A stretch of DNA of 64,000 bases from Stenogyne calaminthoides (lineage: Eukaryota; Streptophyta; Magnoliopsida; Lamiales; Lamiaceae): assembly GCA_037126765.1 (NCBI GenBank), contig JBBCBC010000001.1, positions 29,186,804 to 29,250,803 of the forward strand, given 5' to 3'. The translations under genes and the position numbers were made by a program. Below, one piece after another: positions 1-10,686 of this stretch (positions within the stretch are counted from its first letter, which is position 1; each line of letters starts with the position of its first letter). The notes beneath the pieces are model-generated. The model was not told the DNA's origin. It worked only from the letters and a program-made list of their open reading frames with translations, and made no database searches.

Positions 1-2424
1 CTTTTCGATTAGTATGATTATTAGTGTGAACCTTGGATGACTTAGAAGACTTGGGATTTATCTTTTTACGTTTGTCTTCTTTTCATCCAAAGGTGGTTCA
101 GTCTGGCGACCCTAGATTTACGATTATAGGGGTAGAACGATCGCTACCATCAAAAGATTCATATCTTTTTTTTTGGCATATGTGGTTTTTGCGCTACCTA
201 AAGCATGCTTATTAGGCAATGACCTTGATTGGGTCTCGATTAGACTTCCTTTTTACGGGTTGTCTTTTTTCGATACGATATGTTGATCGAGTTGAGGTCT
301 CTTCGAAAGAACGGGTTCTTCATTGATTTCTCGGTGATGCTTTTACCGTTGGGGTCCATTTTGTTCCCTTACGGTTAGGCACCCGCCTTTACCTTTCAAC
401 CGGTTTTTTTCCCTTATTAGATACAAGTTTAGCTTTTGGTGTATCTTTGTCGAAACTTCGTCTGCGATTACACCCTTTTGAGATGAATCGATCGGGGCTT
501 GTGAGGATGTGGAAGGGTTCTCATACCCAAGTCCTTCTTGTTAATCGTTGTTCAAAAATAGGTGTTCATGTCTTGAAACAGTTTTAGATGATTTTGTAAA
601 AACTTCTATTTTCTTTGCGATTATCCTCGAGATGATTTTAGACTCTTATGCATTAGGAACAACTCATCAAATTTAAACTGAGGATTTTGAAGTCATCGAC
701 TTCTTTGTTTGTTAATAACCGGTGATCTTTGATCTGCTTCTCTCGATCGAAGCTTTAACTTTCGGAATGTTAAATTCCTCGATTGCCTTTTACGGCGGTT
801 TCAACAGTTTAAGTTCGAGGCTTTATTGAGATCATTCTCTTTAGCAAAGGTGATTATTTACGATCCTCGACTTGTCATTTTCAAACTTCCACTATAGCAT
901 AAGTGTCTCTTTGCATTGGAGAGATCCTCAAGCAATTGCTTTCGAGTAAGAGTCTGCAGGTCAATCTCCCGGCGGTGTGCTAATGATAGCGGTGTAAAGC
1001 GAACAAAGCGAGTTTTGGAGGTTACCTCAGTTGGTCCTCCTGGCCATCAGCGAGATCTCATCATCATCGAAGAGAATATCGGATCTTCATTTTCATAGAA
1101 GTCAACAACCTTCTTGTCGGACATAAATCTTCTCTGAGAGGAGTATCCGGAATCCTCGGAGGGTAGATAGGAATCGTCGATTCTGATGTGTAAAGCAACC
1201 ATGGCTTTTACGTCCTGTCTGATTTGCTCTCTTACATTTCCTCTTTTCTTCCCTTTCTCTTGGCGTCCAGTGCAGGCGTCTGTTGTTTGTAGTGACTGGC
1301 TTCTCCACGGTTGAAGCACGCGCTCCTTGATCCACTGAACCTTTCCTTCCATGTGAATCACTCAAAATCGTATGATCTATCGGTGACTTCCCTTTACGAT
1401 AGTAGTCGAGCTTCTTACATCACGATTGGTTATCTCTTCTTTCATCATTTAGATTATCTCTTTTCCTTTCATCTCTGTGATCTCTCCGATCATCAGATCT
1501 GGTTCTTTCTGGAGATCTGTTGGCTGATCTCCTATCTCTTCCTCGGCTATGTTGATAATCTTTATAAAATCTTCGATACTTACCAAGTTGAATATTTGAT
1601 TTTTCTAGTTTCCTGGTAAGCAGAGCGATCTGTTCTGCCTGACTTATAATGTTTCCAATGGGTTCATTGGTCTTTGATCTACTGCTGGTTGCCTTAAAAG
1701 CAATCCGATTTAGAAGTTGAGGCTTCAGCGGGCACCTCATCTTCATCTGCTTGTCCTCTCTCAATTAAATCGAACTCGTGAGCTTTAAGACTCAAGAACA
1801 GGTTACTTGGCTTCATTTTTGAAATGTCTTGGCAATCCTTGATTACCGTGACTTTCATATCCCATTTCTTGGTAAGAGATCTTAATATCTTGTAGTTGAT
1901 ATCTTTATCAGACATCTCTCTACCAAGTTCTCGAAGCTTGTTTATTGACATTGTAATCCTTCCATCAAGTTCGTTGATGGTTTCGTTGGGCAGCATCTTC
2001 AGTTTTTCGAACTTCACCAGTTCGGCTTGTAGACGACTGTCTTTTATCTGGTCATTTCCCTCGCATATCTCAGCTAGAGTATCCCACATTGCTTTCGCAG
2101 TTTTGAGATACTTAATCTTTTCCTTGGTGACCTTATCCATTGTTTTCATGATAATATGCCTTGCGATAGTATCTAGAGTGTGCAACTTTCTTTCCTCTGC
2201 ATCCATCAAGGCCGGGTTTTTTTCTTTCAAGACTTCCGGGGCAAAATCGGATCTCCTCAAGCTGCGGGGTTGTCGTAATAAATGATGATGGGTCCCCTTT
2301 CGATGACTTCCATCATTCTGCCGCTTATCGAACCTAGATGGTTGGACATATATATGGCCTAATCTGCATACTCATCGATTGAGAACTTCGGCAGATCATG
2401 ATACATACCTGAGGTGTTATCCAT
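1..2424 (-). pseudogene. gag of SIRE-type copia element, degraded, continues off left edge
   Basis: Reading leftward from an ATG at 2424, this encodes the capsid-type gag of a Ty1/copia element. The best preserved part (2260-1694) has the alpha-helical UBN2-type gag layout, with the segment AKAMWDTLAEICEGNDQIKD and a later RELGREMSDKDINYKILRSL. A TAG interrupts the reading frame about 22 codons in, and a one-base shift lies near 2265. From 1764 to 1420 a charged arginine/aspartate-rich tail follows. Sequence from about 1400 to 1 is homologous, in reverse orientation, to 15785-17100, so both are the C-terminal half of gag. No zinc knuckle is recognisable. Position just behind a primer site and LTR (2546-4119) fits gag. 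Non-functional as it stands; the rest of pol would lie to the left of the window. Confidence 0.85.
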
Positions 2425-2545
2425 GCTGAGTGATTTTGGAAAATGAATGAGTTTTAAGAAGGTTTTTCAAGATCAGTTCAGTTGACCACAAAGATTCTTC
2501 CTCAAGAATCGATGATACACAAAGTCAGTGGTATGTAGAACCAAC

Positions 2546-2558
2546 AACTCTGATACCA
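2546..2558 (-). other. Primer binding site of SIRE-type element
   Basis: On the minus strand this reads TGGTATCAGAGTT, matching the initiator-methionine tRNA type of primer site used by most plant copia elements. It lies two bases inside the LTR boundary at 2561, which fixes 2561-4119 as the 5' LTR of a minus-strand element. Confidence 0.88.
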
Positions 2559-3376
2559 CTTGTAGGTCCCGAACGGGTTTTGTGAGGGCAGAAGTCTAGA
2601 GGGGAGGGGTGAATAGACTTGAAAAACTTTTTGTGCGAATCGGTCGATGGCGGATAGATCGATCGAGTCGCGAGTGAATCGGTTTGGATGATAACCAACT
2701 TACTAATCGCTGAAGCGGTCGATTCGGTAACTATCGGTTTAAGCGATGTGTCGCGGAAGCTAAGTTTTACCCGTGTGAAAAATCGGTTTTGATAAATCGA
2801 TTCCAAAGTTAGTCTTTTAACTAGTTGGTGAAGTGTCGAGCTTGATCGGATCGAAGCTTGGTGCTTCCGATCTCAACTTAGAATATGTATCTTTGCTTTA
2901 AAAGTTGTGTGCGATTGTGTAAACAGTTAATCAAAGCAGTAAAGGCACACAAGATTTATAGTGGTTCGGACAAACCAGTCCTACGTCCACTCTTCCCTAT
3001 CACAAGGGGCACCAACTTAACCAACTGGACTTAGATTTTTGTGTTAGTCCAACACAGTACACCGACAGATATTTAAGGAGTTCTCACTCAACCGATCCCA
3101 GAAATCAGAACTAGAAACCCTAGTCTGAAATCTTGCTAAACAACTTAACCTTACTTTGGGTTTGGATAAGATTGTTTTGGTTCCAACTATGAAATCTTTT
3201 CTAGTGTTTAAGATAGCCTATCAGCTAGATGAAAAGATTTCTATGCTAAGAACTTATGGGATGAACACTTAATAAAAATAATCTTCTTGTTCGTGTTCTT
3301 CGTGCGGAAATCTGATAATTGCTTGAGCTTCTTGATTGTTCAGTGTTTCCATGTTTTCACTCTGAAGTGTGATCCC

Positions 3377-3386
3377 ATATTTATAG
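3377..3386 (-). promoter_or_regulatory. TATA box of SIRE-type LTR
   Basis: Minus strand reads CTATAAATAT, at the same position within the LTR as 26744-26753 in the plus copy. This is the likely core promoter for the element's genomic RNA. Confidence 0.55.
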
Positions 3387-3942
3387 ACCTTGAAATCAAA
3401 GAGCCGTTGGAGAGCAATTCGAATTTCAGGCTATATTTGGTAGACTTGCAGGATTGATGTGACGTGCTTCAGAAACGGCATGGCTGAAAGCGTGAATTTG
3501 TATTTTATAGCCGTTAGAGAGAGTAGCACCAAATCCCGTAATTGCCGGCTCCGATCATACGTGTCTCGTCCTTATTGGTTAACAGACGCACTTTTCAGTG
3601 TTGTTCTTCCAACTAAGGTTGACATTCTTCTTGTTCAGATCATCGACGTGTGACTAAGTGAAACATCAGTTTTCACTTGGTGGTGACCGATCAATCAAGG
3701 TTTGATCGGTCTACGATGGAGTCTTCGATCTTGGGTTGACTTAGCTTCAACTAGCGGACTCGGTGATGTAGGCCTTTCCAGTCTCGATCTTACCGGAAGT
3801 CATCCGATCTTCACGTATTCGAGTTTGAGCTTTATGACTTCACCGAGATATCGACTAGATCGGATCGTCGATCTTCCTTTCTTCTCTTGCGTTACGGCCG
3901 TTCGGATATCAATTTGTTCTTCATATCTTGAGATCGACCTAT

Positions 3943-3969
3943 ACATATTGAGGTTCCCCCTCAATATGT
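3943..3969. repeat. LTR hairpin, 10-bp stem
   Basis: ACATATTGAG and CTCAATATGT form a perfect 10-bp stem around a seven-base GTTCCCC loop. The plus-strand LTR copy has the same stem at 26172-26197 around GGGGAA. Confidence 0.75.
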
Positions 3970-4585
3970 GACCTATCTATTACATCCGTTGTTCTATACA
4001 GTAATTATCAACTGGTATTCTATAATCGGTAATATAAACATCGATCGATTAACAATGTGTCCGACCGTCCTATTGCATGTGTTTTTGGAACTTTTATCAA
4101 AACTATAAATTTCCCAACATAATGTAATCATCAACTTCATAGTGATTGATCCTACAATGATACTCATTATTATTTTCATTTCAAATCCATACCAAGAGGT
4201 GCCTAAATGTGACAAATTAAAACTACTCTTGTACACTTTCTTAGTCAAATTAATTAATCCGTCCATCTCAAGGAATTAGTCAGGTGTGGTTTATATTTCT
4301 AATGTAATTTGTAAACTATTGCTCAAGTTTAGCTGAGCCAGACATACAGAGAGCTACCTGCAAAATGAACTGTATGCCGTGTACATACTCAAACAATGAT
4401 TAATAAGAAAGATAATAAAAAATACTTTTATGCAATAATTATATTTGATAATTATAGAGCCTAATTCGAGGTTTAAAATTTGACCCCTTGTATTATAAAA
4501 TATATATATAAAATTATAAATAATATGAAATTAAATATTGTATAATACTAAAATAAATAAAAAAAATACTTTTATGCAAGTTCAA

Positions 4586-4708
4586 TTATTTCTTTATTTT
4601 CACTTCTTCTTCTTCTTTTTCATATTCAGTCACTTCATTATAAATTAATGCATGTGTATCACAAATTTCATTCACTTCTTCAAAACCAAATTCATTATCC
4701 CCTTCCAT
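4586..4708 (-). CDS. Short acidic ORF, unknown, possibly a transposon relic
   Basis: An ATG-to-stop frame of 40 codons on the minus strand runs MEGDNEFGFEEVNEICDTHA and continues to a Glu/Lys-rich end (EKEEEEVKIKK). Its composition stands out from the surrounding AT-rich DNA, which otherwise translates poorly. I do not recognise it. A fragment of a transposase C-terminus is as likely as a real small gene. No promoter or splice context supports it. Confidence 0.2.
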   Translation of the reverse strand: MEGDNEFGFEEVNEICDTHALIYNEVTEYEKEEEEVKIKK

Positions 4709-5386
4709 TTTTTCTTCTTCTAATATATTACATTTCCTTTATGTAATAAATTTTCACTTTAAATATTATTCTCTACCGTTAAACACTCATTATTATTGAT
4801 TAAAAAAATAAAAACAAAAACTATACATACATTGATAAATATGTCAAATTTAAATTGCAATTTTAAATATCACCATATTGTTAATTAATAAATATTGTAA
4901 TCTAAAATTGTAGTATATTTTAAATTTTCAATCATATAATACAAATAAAGCAAAAGAAAACAATAGATCATATTTTTTTAAAAATAAAATATTAAATATA
5001 GAATATATGATATACTTTGAGAATATATATTTGTCAAATTAAAAAAAAAAAATAACGTTCAGCCCATCAAGGTTCATGACCTTGATCTCTACAGCGTCAT
5101 GATGAGCTCAATCTGCTCATTTTATTAAATTTGTATAAGTAATACCTTATCCCATCACACCAACCCGACCTAGTCCGAACGACCCCGACCTGCTGATCAC
5201 GGCTCTTGCCCGAACTTTTTCAACCGGACAACTCAATATGCAAAAATTTAAAAAATAATTATTTTACATTAAATTAAAATTAAAAAAAATATTTTTCTTA
5301 AATTATCAAATAACTTATAAAAACTTTATTAGTCAAACACTTTAAGAACTTATAAGTTACTTAAAAATTACATCTTATAAGGTCTT

Positions 5387-5406
5387 AAACATCTTATAAG
5401 ATGTTT
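5387..5406. repeat. Perfect 20-bp palindrome
   Basis: AAACATCTTATAAGATGTTT is fully self-complementary and sits in a run of related CTTATAAG motifs (5345-5430), close to a TIR-like end near 5449. Probably the core of a foldback MITE. Confidence 0.6.
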
Positions 5407-5674
5407 GAACTTATAAGATGTTTAAAATAAATTTAGCCAAACGAGCCCTTAAACCAAAGTACGAAAGTTAGGATCTTTCATAAAATATGCAGCTAATAAG
5501 AGTGTATATGAATATGCATATGATGATGAATTGACAAGATAGTCAAGAGAGGCATGTACGTAACCCTGCTTCAAAAAATAAATAAAACATAACCAGGAAA
5601 ACGTAATATCATTAATCTACACCTAAATTTTTGTCAGGGCGCTAATTAATTTGAATTACCTTGATTATGTACAG

Positions 5675-8600
5675 GGCTCTCCATGAAAAAGACGAACGAT
5701 CCAAAGGAGGCGTAACTCGAACTCAATTTTTCGTAATTGCTTTCATATGCAGCTTTGCGTACTATATATTCCCAGGCTATCTCTTTCAAATGTTAACCTC
5801 CATCTCATGGATATGCTGGATCTTTCCCAAATCCGTTATAGCCCAACAACTCGGGTCGGGCCTCAAAGGGCTGGGAATAGGCGCAATCGGACTTGATTGG
5901 TCTTCCGTTTCGTCGTACCTGGGAAGCCCGTTAGCAAGCCCATGGTTCGCCACAGCCAATGTAGCAGTAGGATTTTTCTTTGTTATGTATGTTGTGACTC
6001 CACTTAGCTACTGGTTCAACATCTACCAAGCCAAAAACTTCCCGATCTTCTCTTCTAATCTCTTCACTGGCTCGGGTCAAATATACAACATTAGTAGGAT
6101 CATCGACTCGAATTTCCACTTGGATATTGCGGCTTATGAGCGCGAAGGCCCTCTTCATCTCAGCACGTTTTTCGCCATGACTTATGGTGTTGGATTCGCA
6201 GCACTGAGTGCCACGATTATGCATGTCATTCTATTTCACGGAAGGTACGTATTAGTATGAGCTTATATGATCGATAAAAAGTATTAATGGTATATTAAAC
6301 AAAAAGAAAATGTGCAAAAATTCCCCTTTTTTATAGTTAGAACTCATTTTTGTCCTATCCTTGATAAATAAACTATTTTTTACCCTTTTATGACATTTTT
6401 ACCCTTATCTATTTATCCCACTAGGTCGCGCATCAATCTGCTACCTATGCGCGACCCATGCGCAACTCAGGCCTATTTGCTACCCATGCGCACTCTTTTA
6501 ATAAATGTAAAAAGTCATAAAAGGGCAAAAAATAATTTTTTTATCAAGCGTGAAAATAAAAAAAGTTTGAACTATGAAATAAGGGCAAAAAGAGTGTCCC
6601 TTAAAAAATACGCCCTCCGTCCCAATCTTAACCGCATTTTTACTGTGTGCTCGGAGTTTAAGAAATAATTATTTATTAGTATTTTAGGTGATAAAGTGAT
6701 GAAGTGTTGACGGTAGAATGGAGAATTAAACTTTATTGAAGTGTAGAATAATATTTATTAATGGTGATAAAATGATAAAGTGTTGTGGATATGAGAGAGT
6801 GACATATGGTAAATAAGTGGATGTTTGAAGGGTGTGAGTTAAAGTGAGTATTTCCATTTAATGAAATGTGCAGTTAAGATTGGGACGGACCGAAACGAAA
6901 ATAGTGCAGTTAAGATTAAGACGGAGGGAGTACTAATATTGTTCAGTCTATAAACTAATACTTTTCTTTTGTACGAACTAATACTTTTATTCATATACAC
7001 TAATACTTATCATTTTATATACCTCGATTCTTTTTTTATGAACAGATCATACTTTAGACAAAATTGCATCAGTCTCACGGTATATATAACATATATGTAG
7101 TTTGAGGAGGAGATGCATGATGATATTAATGCAGGGAAATATGGGAGCAAAGTAAATCAAGTTTCAACGAAAAGGAAATGGACATACATACTAAACTAAT
7201 GAGCAAGTATAGACAAGTACCAGAGAGGTGGTTTTGGTGCATTCTTGTGGCGAACATTATACTTACTATTTATGCGTGTGAATACTACAAGGAGCAACTT
7301 CAACTTCCATGGTGGGGCGTTATCCTCGCCTGTGCAATCGCCATTTTCTTTACTCTCCCAATCGGAATCATCACAGCTATTACCAACCAAGTGTGTATTC
7401 ATCTATATAATAGCATTGTTTATTTTTTGATAAAGATACTCCCTCTGTCCCAATCTTAACCACATGTTTACTGTGTACTCGTTATTTAAGAAATAATTAT
7501 TTATTAGTATTTTAGGTGATAAAGTGTTGGGGTAGAAATGAGAATTCAACTTTATTGAAGAGTAGAATAATATTTATTAAATGTGATAAAATGATAAAAT
7601 GTTGAGAATATGAGAGAGTGACATATGGTAAATAAGTGGATGTTTGAAGGGTATGAGTTAGAGTGAATATTTATATTTAAGGAAATGTGCAGTTAAAATT
7701 GGACTGATCGAAATGAAAATAATGTAATTAAGATTGAGACGGAGGGAGTATCTACTTTTATTGCCCATACATATAATATATATATATTACTTGTTAAATG
7801 TATGCAGAGCCCGGGGTTGAACATCATCACGGAGTATATAATTGGGTACATTTATCCCGGATATCCTGTTGCAAACATGTGCTTTAAAGTGTATGGATAC
7901 ATAAGTATGACACAAGCGATTACGTTCCTTCAAGACTTCAAGCTTGGACATTACATGAAAATCCCTCCAAGAACTATGTTCATGGCACAGGTGATCATTT
8001 AGTTGAATAATATTTCTCAACATTTTTAATCTTATTATATTGGGACAAACTCTTTTTTATCCTATATTCACAGTTCAAACTTTTCATTGCTCTATCCTAG
8101 TCATAGAAGAGAGAAAAAAAAAAAAAAACACTCTTTAATTTGCCATTTGATGATATATTTACATTTATTAAAAAGAGTCGAGCATGGGTCGCACACAGGG
8201 GGTCGCGCATAGATAACACATTTGTCGTGCAACCTATGTGATAGGTGGTGGGAACACAAGGACAACTTTTTTATTTTTTATCAACGGTGGATCAATAAAG
8301 GGCATTGTTGGCTTGTTGCATATTTTCCGTATTATGTTTTGAAGCAAATTTAATAGATATTCAGATTTTGTCTTACGTACACTATGGTAATAACTTATTA
8401 TATATAATCAGTAGTTCAATACATTTAACTATGTGATAGGTGGTGGGAACTCTTGTAGCTGCTTTCGTATACTTGGGAACAGCATGGTGGTTAATGGAAA
8501 CAATCCCAGGTATTTGCGACACATCCTCTGATACCCTATGGACATGTCCCGGTGATCACGTGTTCTACGATGCGTCAGTAATATGGGGTTTGATCGGGCC

Positions 8601-9048
8601 ACGTAAGATATTCGGAGATCAGGGAACGTACGGAATGGTGAACTGGTTTTTCCTGGGAGGAGCCGTGGCCCCCGTATTAGTATGGTTGGCAACAAAGGTA
8701 TTCCCGAACCAAGCATGGATCAGAATGATCAACATGCCGGTTCTAATCGGGGCTTGTGGGATGATGCCTCCTGCAACTGCTGTGAACTACACCTCCTGGA
8801 TCATGCTTGGCTTTCTGTCTGGATTTGTAGCGTACAGATATAGGCCGGATTTGTGGCAACGTTATAATTATGTTCTGTCGGGAGCGTTGGACGCTGGTTT
8901 GGCCTTTATGGGGGTCGTCTTGTATATGTGTTTGGGTTTGGAGAACGTCGAGATAGAGTGGTGGGGAAATGATCTTGACGGATGCCCATATGCTGCTTGC
9001 CCTACTGCCAAAGGCATAACGTTCCAAGGGTGTCCAATTGTTTCATGA
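5675..9048 (+). CDS. Oligopeptide transporter (OPT family), last four exons; N-terminus not visible
   Basis: Four exons join in frame: 5675-6244, 7135-7390, 7808-7990 and 8440-9048, with stop TGA at 9046-9048. Each visible boundary has AG acceptor and GT donor (TTATGTACAG before 5675, GTACGT at 6245, GTGTGT at 7391, GTGATC at 7991). They encode about 538 residues of a polytopic membrane protein. Family landmarks are ALHEKDERSKGGVTRTQFF, FPGYLFQ, LGSGLKGLGIG, LQLPWWG, the KIPPR signature in GHYMKIPPRTMF, and CPIVS at the C-terminus. Plant OPTs are usually about 700-760 residues, so roughly 190 N-terminal residues are missing. Members move small peptides or metal chelates across the plasma membrane by proton coupling; the exact member and substrate cannot be told. 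No lesion is seen in these exons. The upstream exons are either left of the window beyond the SIRE element or lost. Confidence 0.9.
6311..6604. mobile_element. Long-TIR foldback MITE in OPT intron 1
   Basis: Two arms of about 90 bp are imperfect inverted repeats: CTTTTATGACATTTTTACCC on the left pairs with the right-hand GTAAAAAGTCATAAAAGGG. A core rich in TATGCGCGACCCATGCGCAAC separates them. No coding capacity. A related element lies in intron 3 (8030-8310). Confidence 0.6.
6611..6930. mobile_element. Stowaway-type MITE in OPT intron 1
   Basis: Termini CGCCCTCCGTCCC and GACGGAGGGAG are inverted repeats flanked by TA on both sides (6609-6610 and 6931-6932), the Tc1/mariner Stowaway pattern. 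320 bp, non-coding. Its interior closely matches 7439-7748. Confidence 0.88.
7439..7748. mobile_element. Stowaway-type MITE in OPT intron 2
   Basis: Starts CTCCCTCTGTCCCAATC and ends GAGACGGAGGGAG, with TA on each side. The interior shares long runs with the intron-1 copy, for example GAGAGAGTGACATATGGTAA, in the same orientation. Confidence 0.88.
8030..8310. mobile_element. Decayed foldback element in OPT intron 3
   Basis: Shares the GGTCGCGCAT / GGGTCGCACA core, the TTTTTTATCCTA left arm and the AATAAAGGGC right arm with the intron-1 element at 6311-6604, but is more diverged and carries a poly(A) run near 8112-8127. Contains the duplicated splice acceptor at 8234-8255. Confidence 0.5.
8234..8255 (+). 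other. 22-bp duplicate of the exon-4 splice acceptor
   Basis: This 22-mer, containing TGTGATAGGTGGTGGGAAC, is identical to 8429-8450, which spans the real intron 3/exon 4 boundary (AG at 8438-8439). Splicing at the copy (AG at 8243-8244) would stay in frame for about 17 codons and then meet TAA. Confidence 0.85.
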
Positions 9049-9399
9049 ATAGAGAAAAGCAGATGGTTATGTGATTGTACATGTGTGTATGAATTACTCA
9101 TGATTTCATTCTTTGAGTTGCACTCATCTTTTTTCCTAAGAAAGACTAAGTTGTTGACACCCGTTTATCAAGATGATTTTTATTGTTGTTGACAGTTAAT
9201 TCTATTTAGAATGGCATTACGAAAAATAGGTCTTCATTCATTCCTAGGGGAAACAAAATAAAGAATTAAATACTGTAAAAGGTCCAATGCTATCACTCTT
9301 AGGGGCACTCCTTTTTTATAATTACTACTAGGTGTAAAAACCTAGTGCGCGCACAATACCCACAATACCCTTATCTTTCCACAAACCCACAATCCCACA
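9049..9399. other. 3' flank of OPT gene
   Basis: The presumptive 3'UTR follows the stop. An AATAAA-like AAAATAAAG lies near 9257-9265 and could serve as poly(A) signal. Nothing else is recognised before the CACTA terminus at 9400. Confidence 0.4.
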
Positions 9400-9414
9400 C
9401 ACTACAAAAAAATG

Positions 9415-9720
9415 TCGATTTAGCGAGGGTATTTAAAGAGGGGAACGAAACCCTCTTTAATTGGCGAGGGTTTTAAAGAGGGTACAAGTTAGTGAGGGTT
9501 TTAGCGAGTGTATTTAATTGGCGAGGATTTAAACCCTCGCCAAAAGTCCACGCGCATTTAGCGAGGGTTTGTAACCCTCACTAAGTCTCACGCGCATTTA
9601 GCGAGGGTTTAAAACCCTCACCTATTTCGAAAAATCCTCGCTGACCTGTAATGGTCAACACCACAATTCCCGGTGCCAGATGCCCTCGTTTAACGAGGGC
9701 AATTTCCCTCGCCAAAACCC
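9415..9720. repeat. Subterminal repeats of CACTA 1
   Basis: About ten copies of GCGAGGGTTT-type units occur in both orientations (for example GGCGAGGATTTAAACCCTCGC). CACTA transposases bind such repeat arrays near the ends. Confidence 0.8.
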
Positions 9721-9884
9721 CCGCCCCCCACTGTATATACGCCCGAATCGCCCATTTGTTCAGTTTCATGTTTTTGCTCGGCCGAGAGAGGAAAAGGAGG
9801 CGATTCCAGGCGACTTTCGGGCGATTTTTTGCAGTTCCGGCCGTGTGCTCCTTTTAAGGTATGTTTTCGATTTATTTAATCGTT

Positions 9885-10290
9885 TATAAGTATTAGTTGC
9901 TTCATTGTTTAGTATTAGTTGCATTATTGTTTAGTATTAGTTGTTATATTATTTAGTATTAGTTTTTTTTGTTGTTAAATTAATTAGTATTAGTTGTTAT
10001 ATTATTTAGTATTAGTTGTTTTGTTGTTAAATTAATTAGTATTAGTTGTTATATTATTTAGCATAATTAGTTGTTTTGTTATTTAATTAATTAGTATTAG
10101 TTGTTATATTATTTAGTATTAATTGTTTTATTGTTCAATTAATTAGTATTAGTTGTTATATTATTTATTATGTATTTTAATCGTTAATTATAAGTATTAG
10201 TTTGTTTTATTTTTTAGTATTAATTGTTTAGTATTAGTTGGTTCATTATTTAGTATTATTATTAGTATTTTAGCTTAATTTAGTATATAG
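9885..10290. repeat. Minisatellite-like array in CACTA 1 intron
   Basis: Degenerate tandem units of TATTAGTTGTTATATTATTT recur through the first intron. The same TATTAGTTGTT core forms an array at the corresponding place in CACTA 2 (13330-13660). Confidence 0.75.
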
Positions 10291-10686
10291 CTTGATACGT
10301 GTATGTTTAGTATATTATTTTGTATTAATTATTTAGCTAACACGTGTATATAATTTAGTATAATTAGCTCAATTTAGCTTATTTAATATAACTAGTTTTG
10401 GAGTTAAAGAATATATCTTAATTACGTTGGAGTGGAGGGATCGATGTTGGTGAATATTTGTTGGTTATTGGTTGTAGTAGAAGAGCGTTCCGACTTAATT
10501 AATTTTAATTGATTAAGTCTGAAATGGATGCACGTAGGATCATGATTAATTGGGAAATACGATAAAATAAAACGAAACTCTACCGAAATTTTTAGGAAAT
10601 ATTAATTATTAATTAGGCTTTTGAATATTAATTAATTCGTAAATGTGAAACAGATTGATATGGATTATTCTGGTCGTTTACGTTAG

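Larger units (their letters stand above)
2561..4119 (-). repeat. 5' LTR of SIRE-type copia element (1559 bp)
   Basis: The repeat begins TGTAGGTCCCGAACGG and ends TAAATTTCCCAACA on the plus strand, that is TG...CA. It is the reverse-oriented counterpart of 26025-27584 (1560 bp): both share terminal sequences, the CCCCTCCCCTCTAGACTTC block, the TATA region and the hairpin at 3943-3969. Many scattered substitutions separate the two, so they are old copies of one family rather than a recent pair. No second LTR of this element is in the window. Confidence 0.88.
4120..5674. other. AT-rich interval left of the OPT exons; no gene recognised
   Basis: This 1.5 kb between the SIRE LTR and the first visible OPT exon is strongly AT-rich. 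It contains a repeated AAAAATACTTTTATGCAA (about 4418 and 4563), a short acidic ORF (4586-4708), a C-rich transposon-like scrap near 5150-5230 and a terminal-repeat-like end TTAGCCAAACGAGCCCT near 5433-5449. I looked for the missing OPT N-terminus (first transmembrane segments, NPG motif) here and did not find it. It may be intron or upstream flank. Confidence 0.5.

Noticed and set aside
9415..9720. Regularly spaced short repeats resembling a CRISPR-like array
   Set aside because: Units occur in both orientations next to a CACTACAAAA terminus; these are CACTA subterminal repeats in a plant genome.
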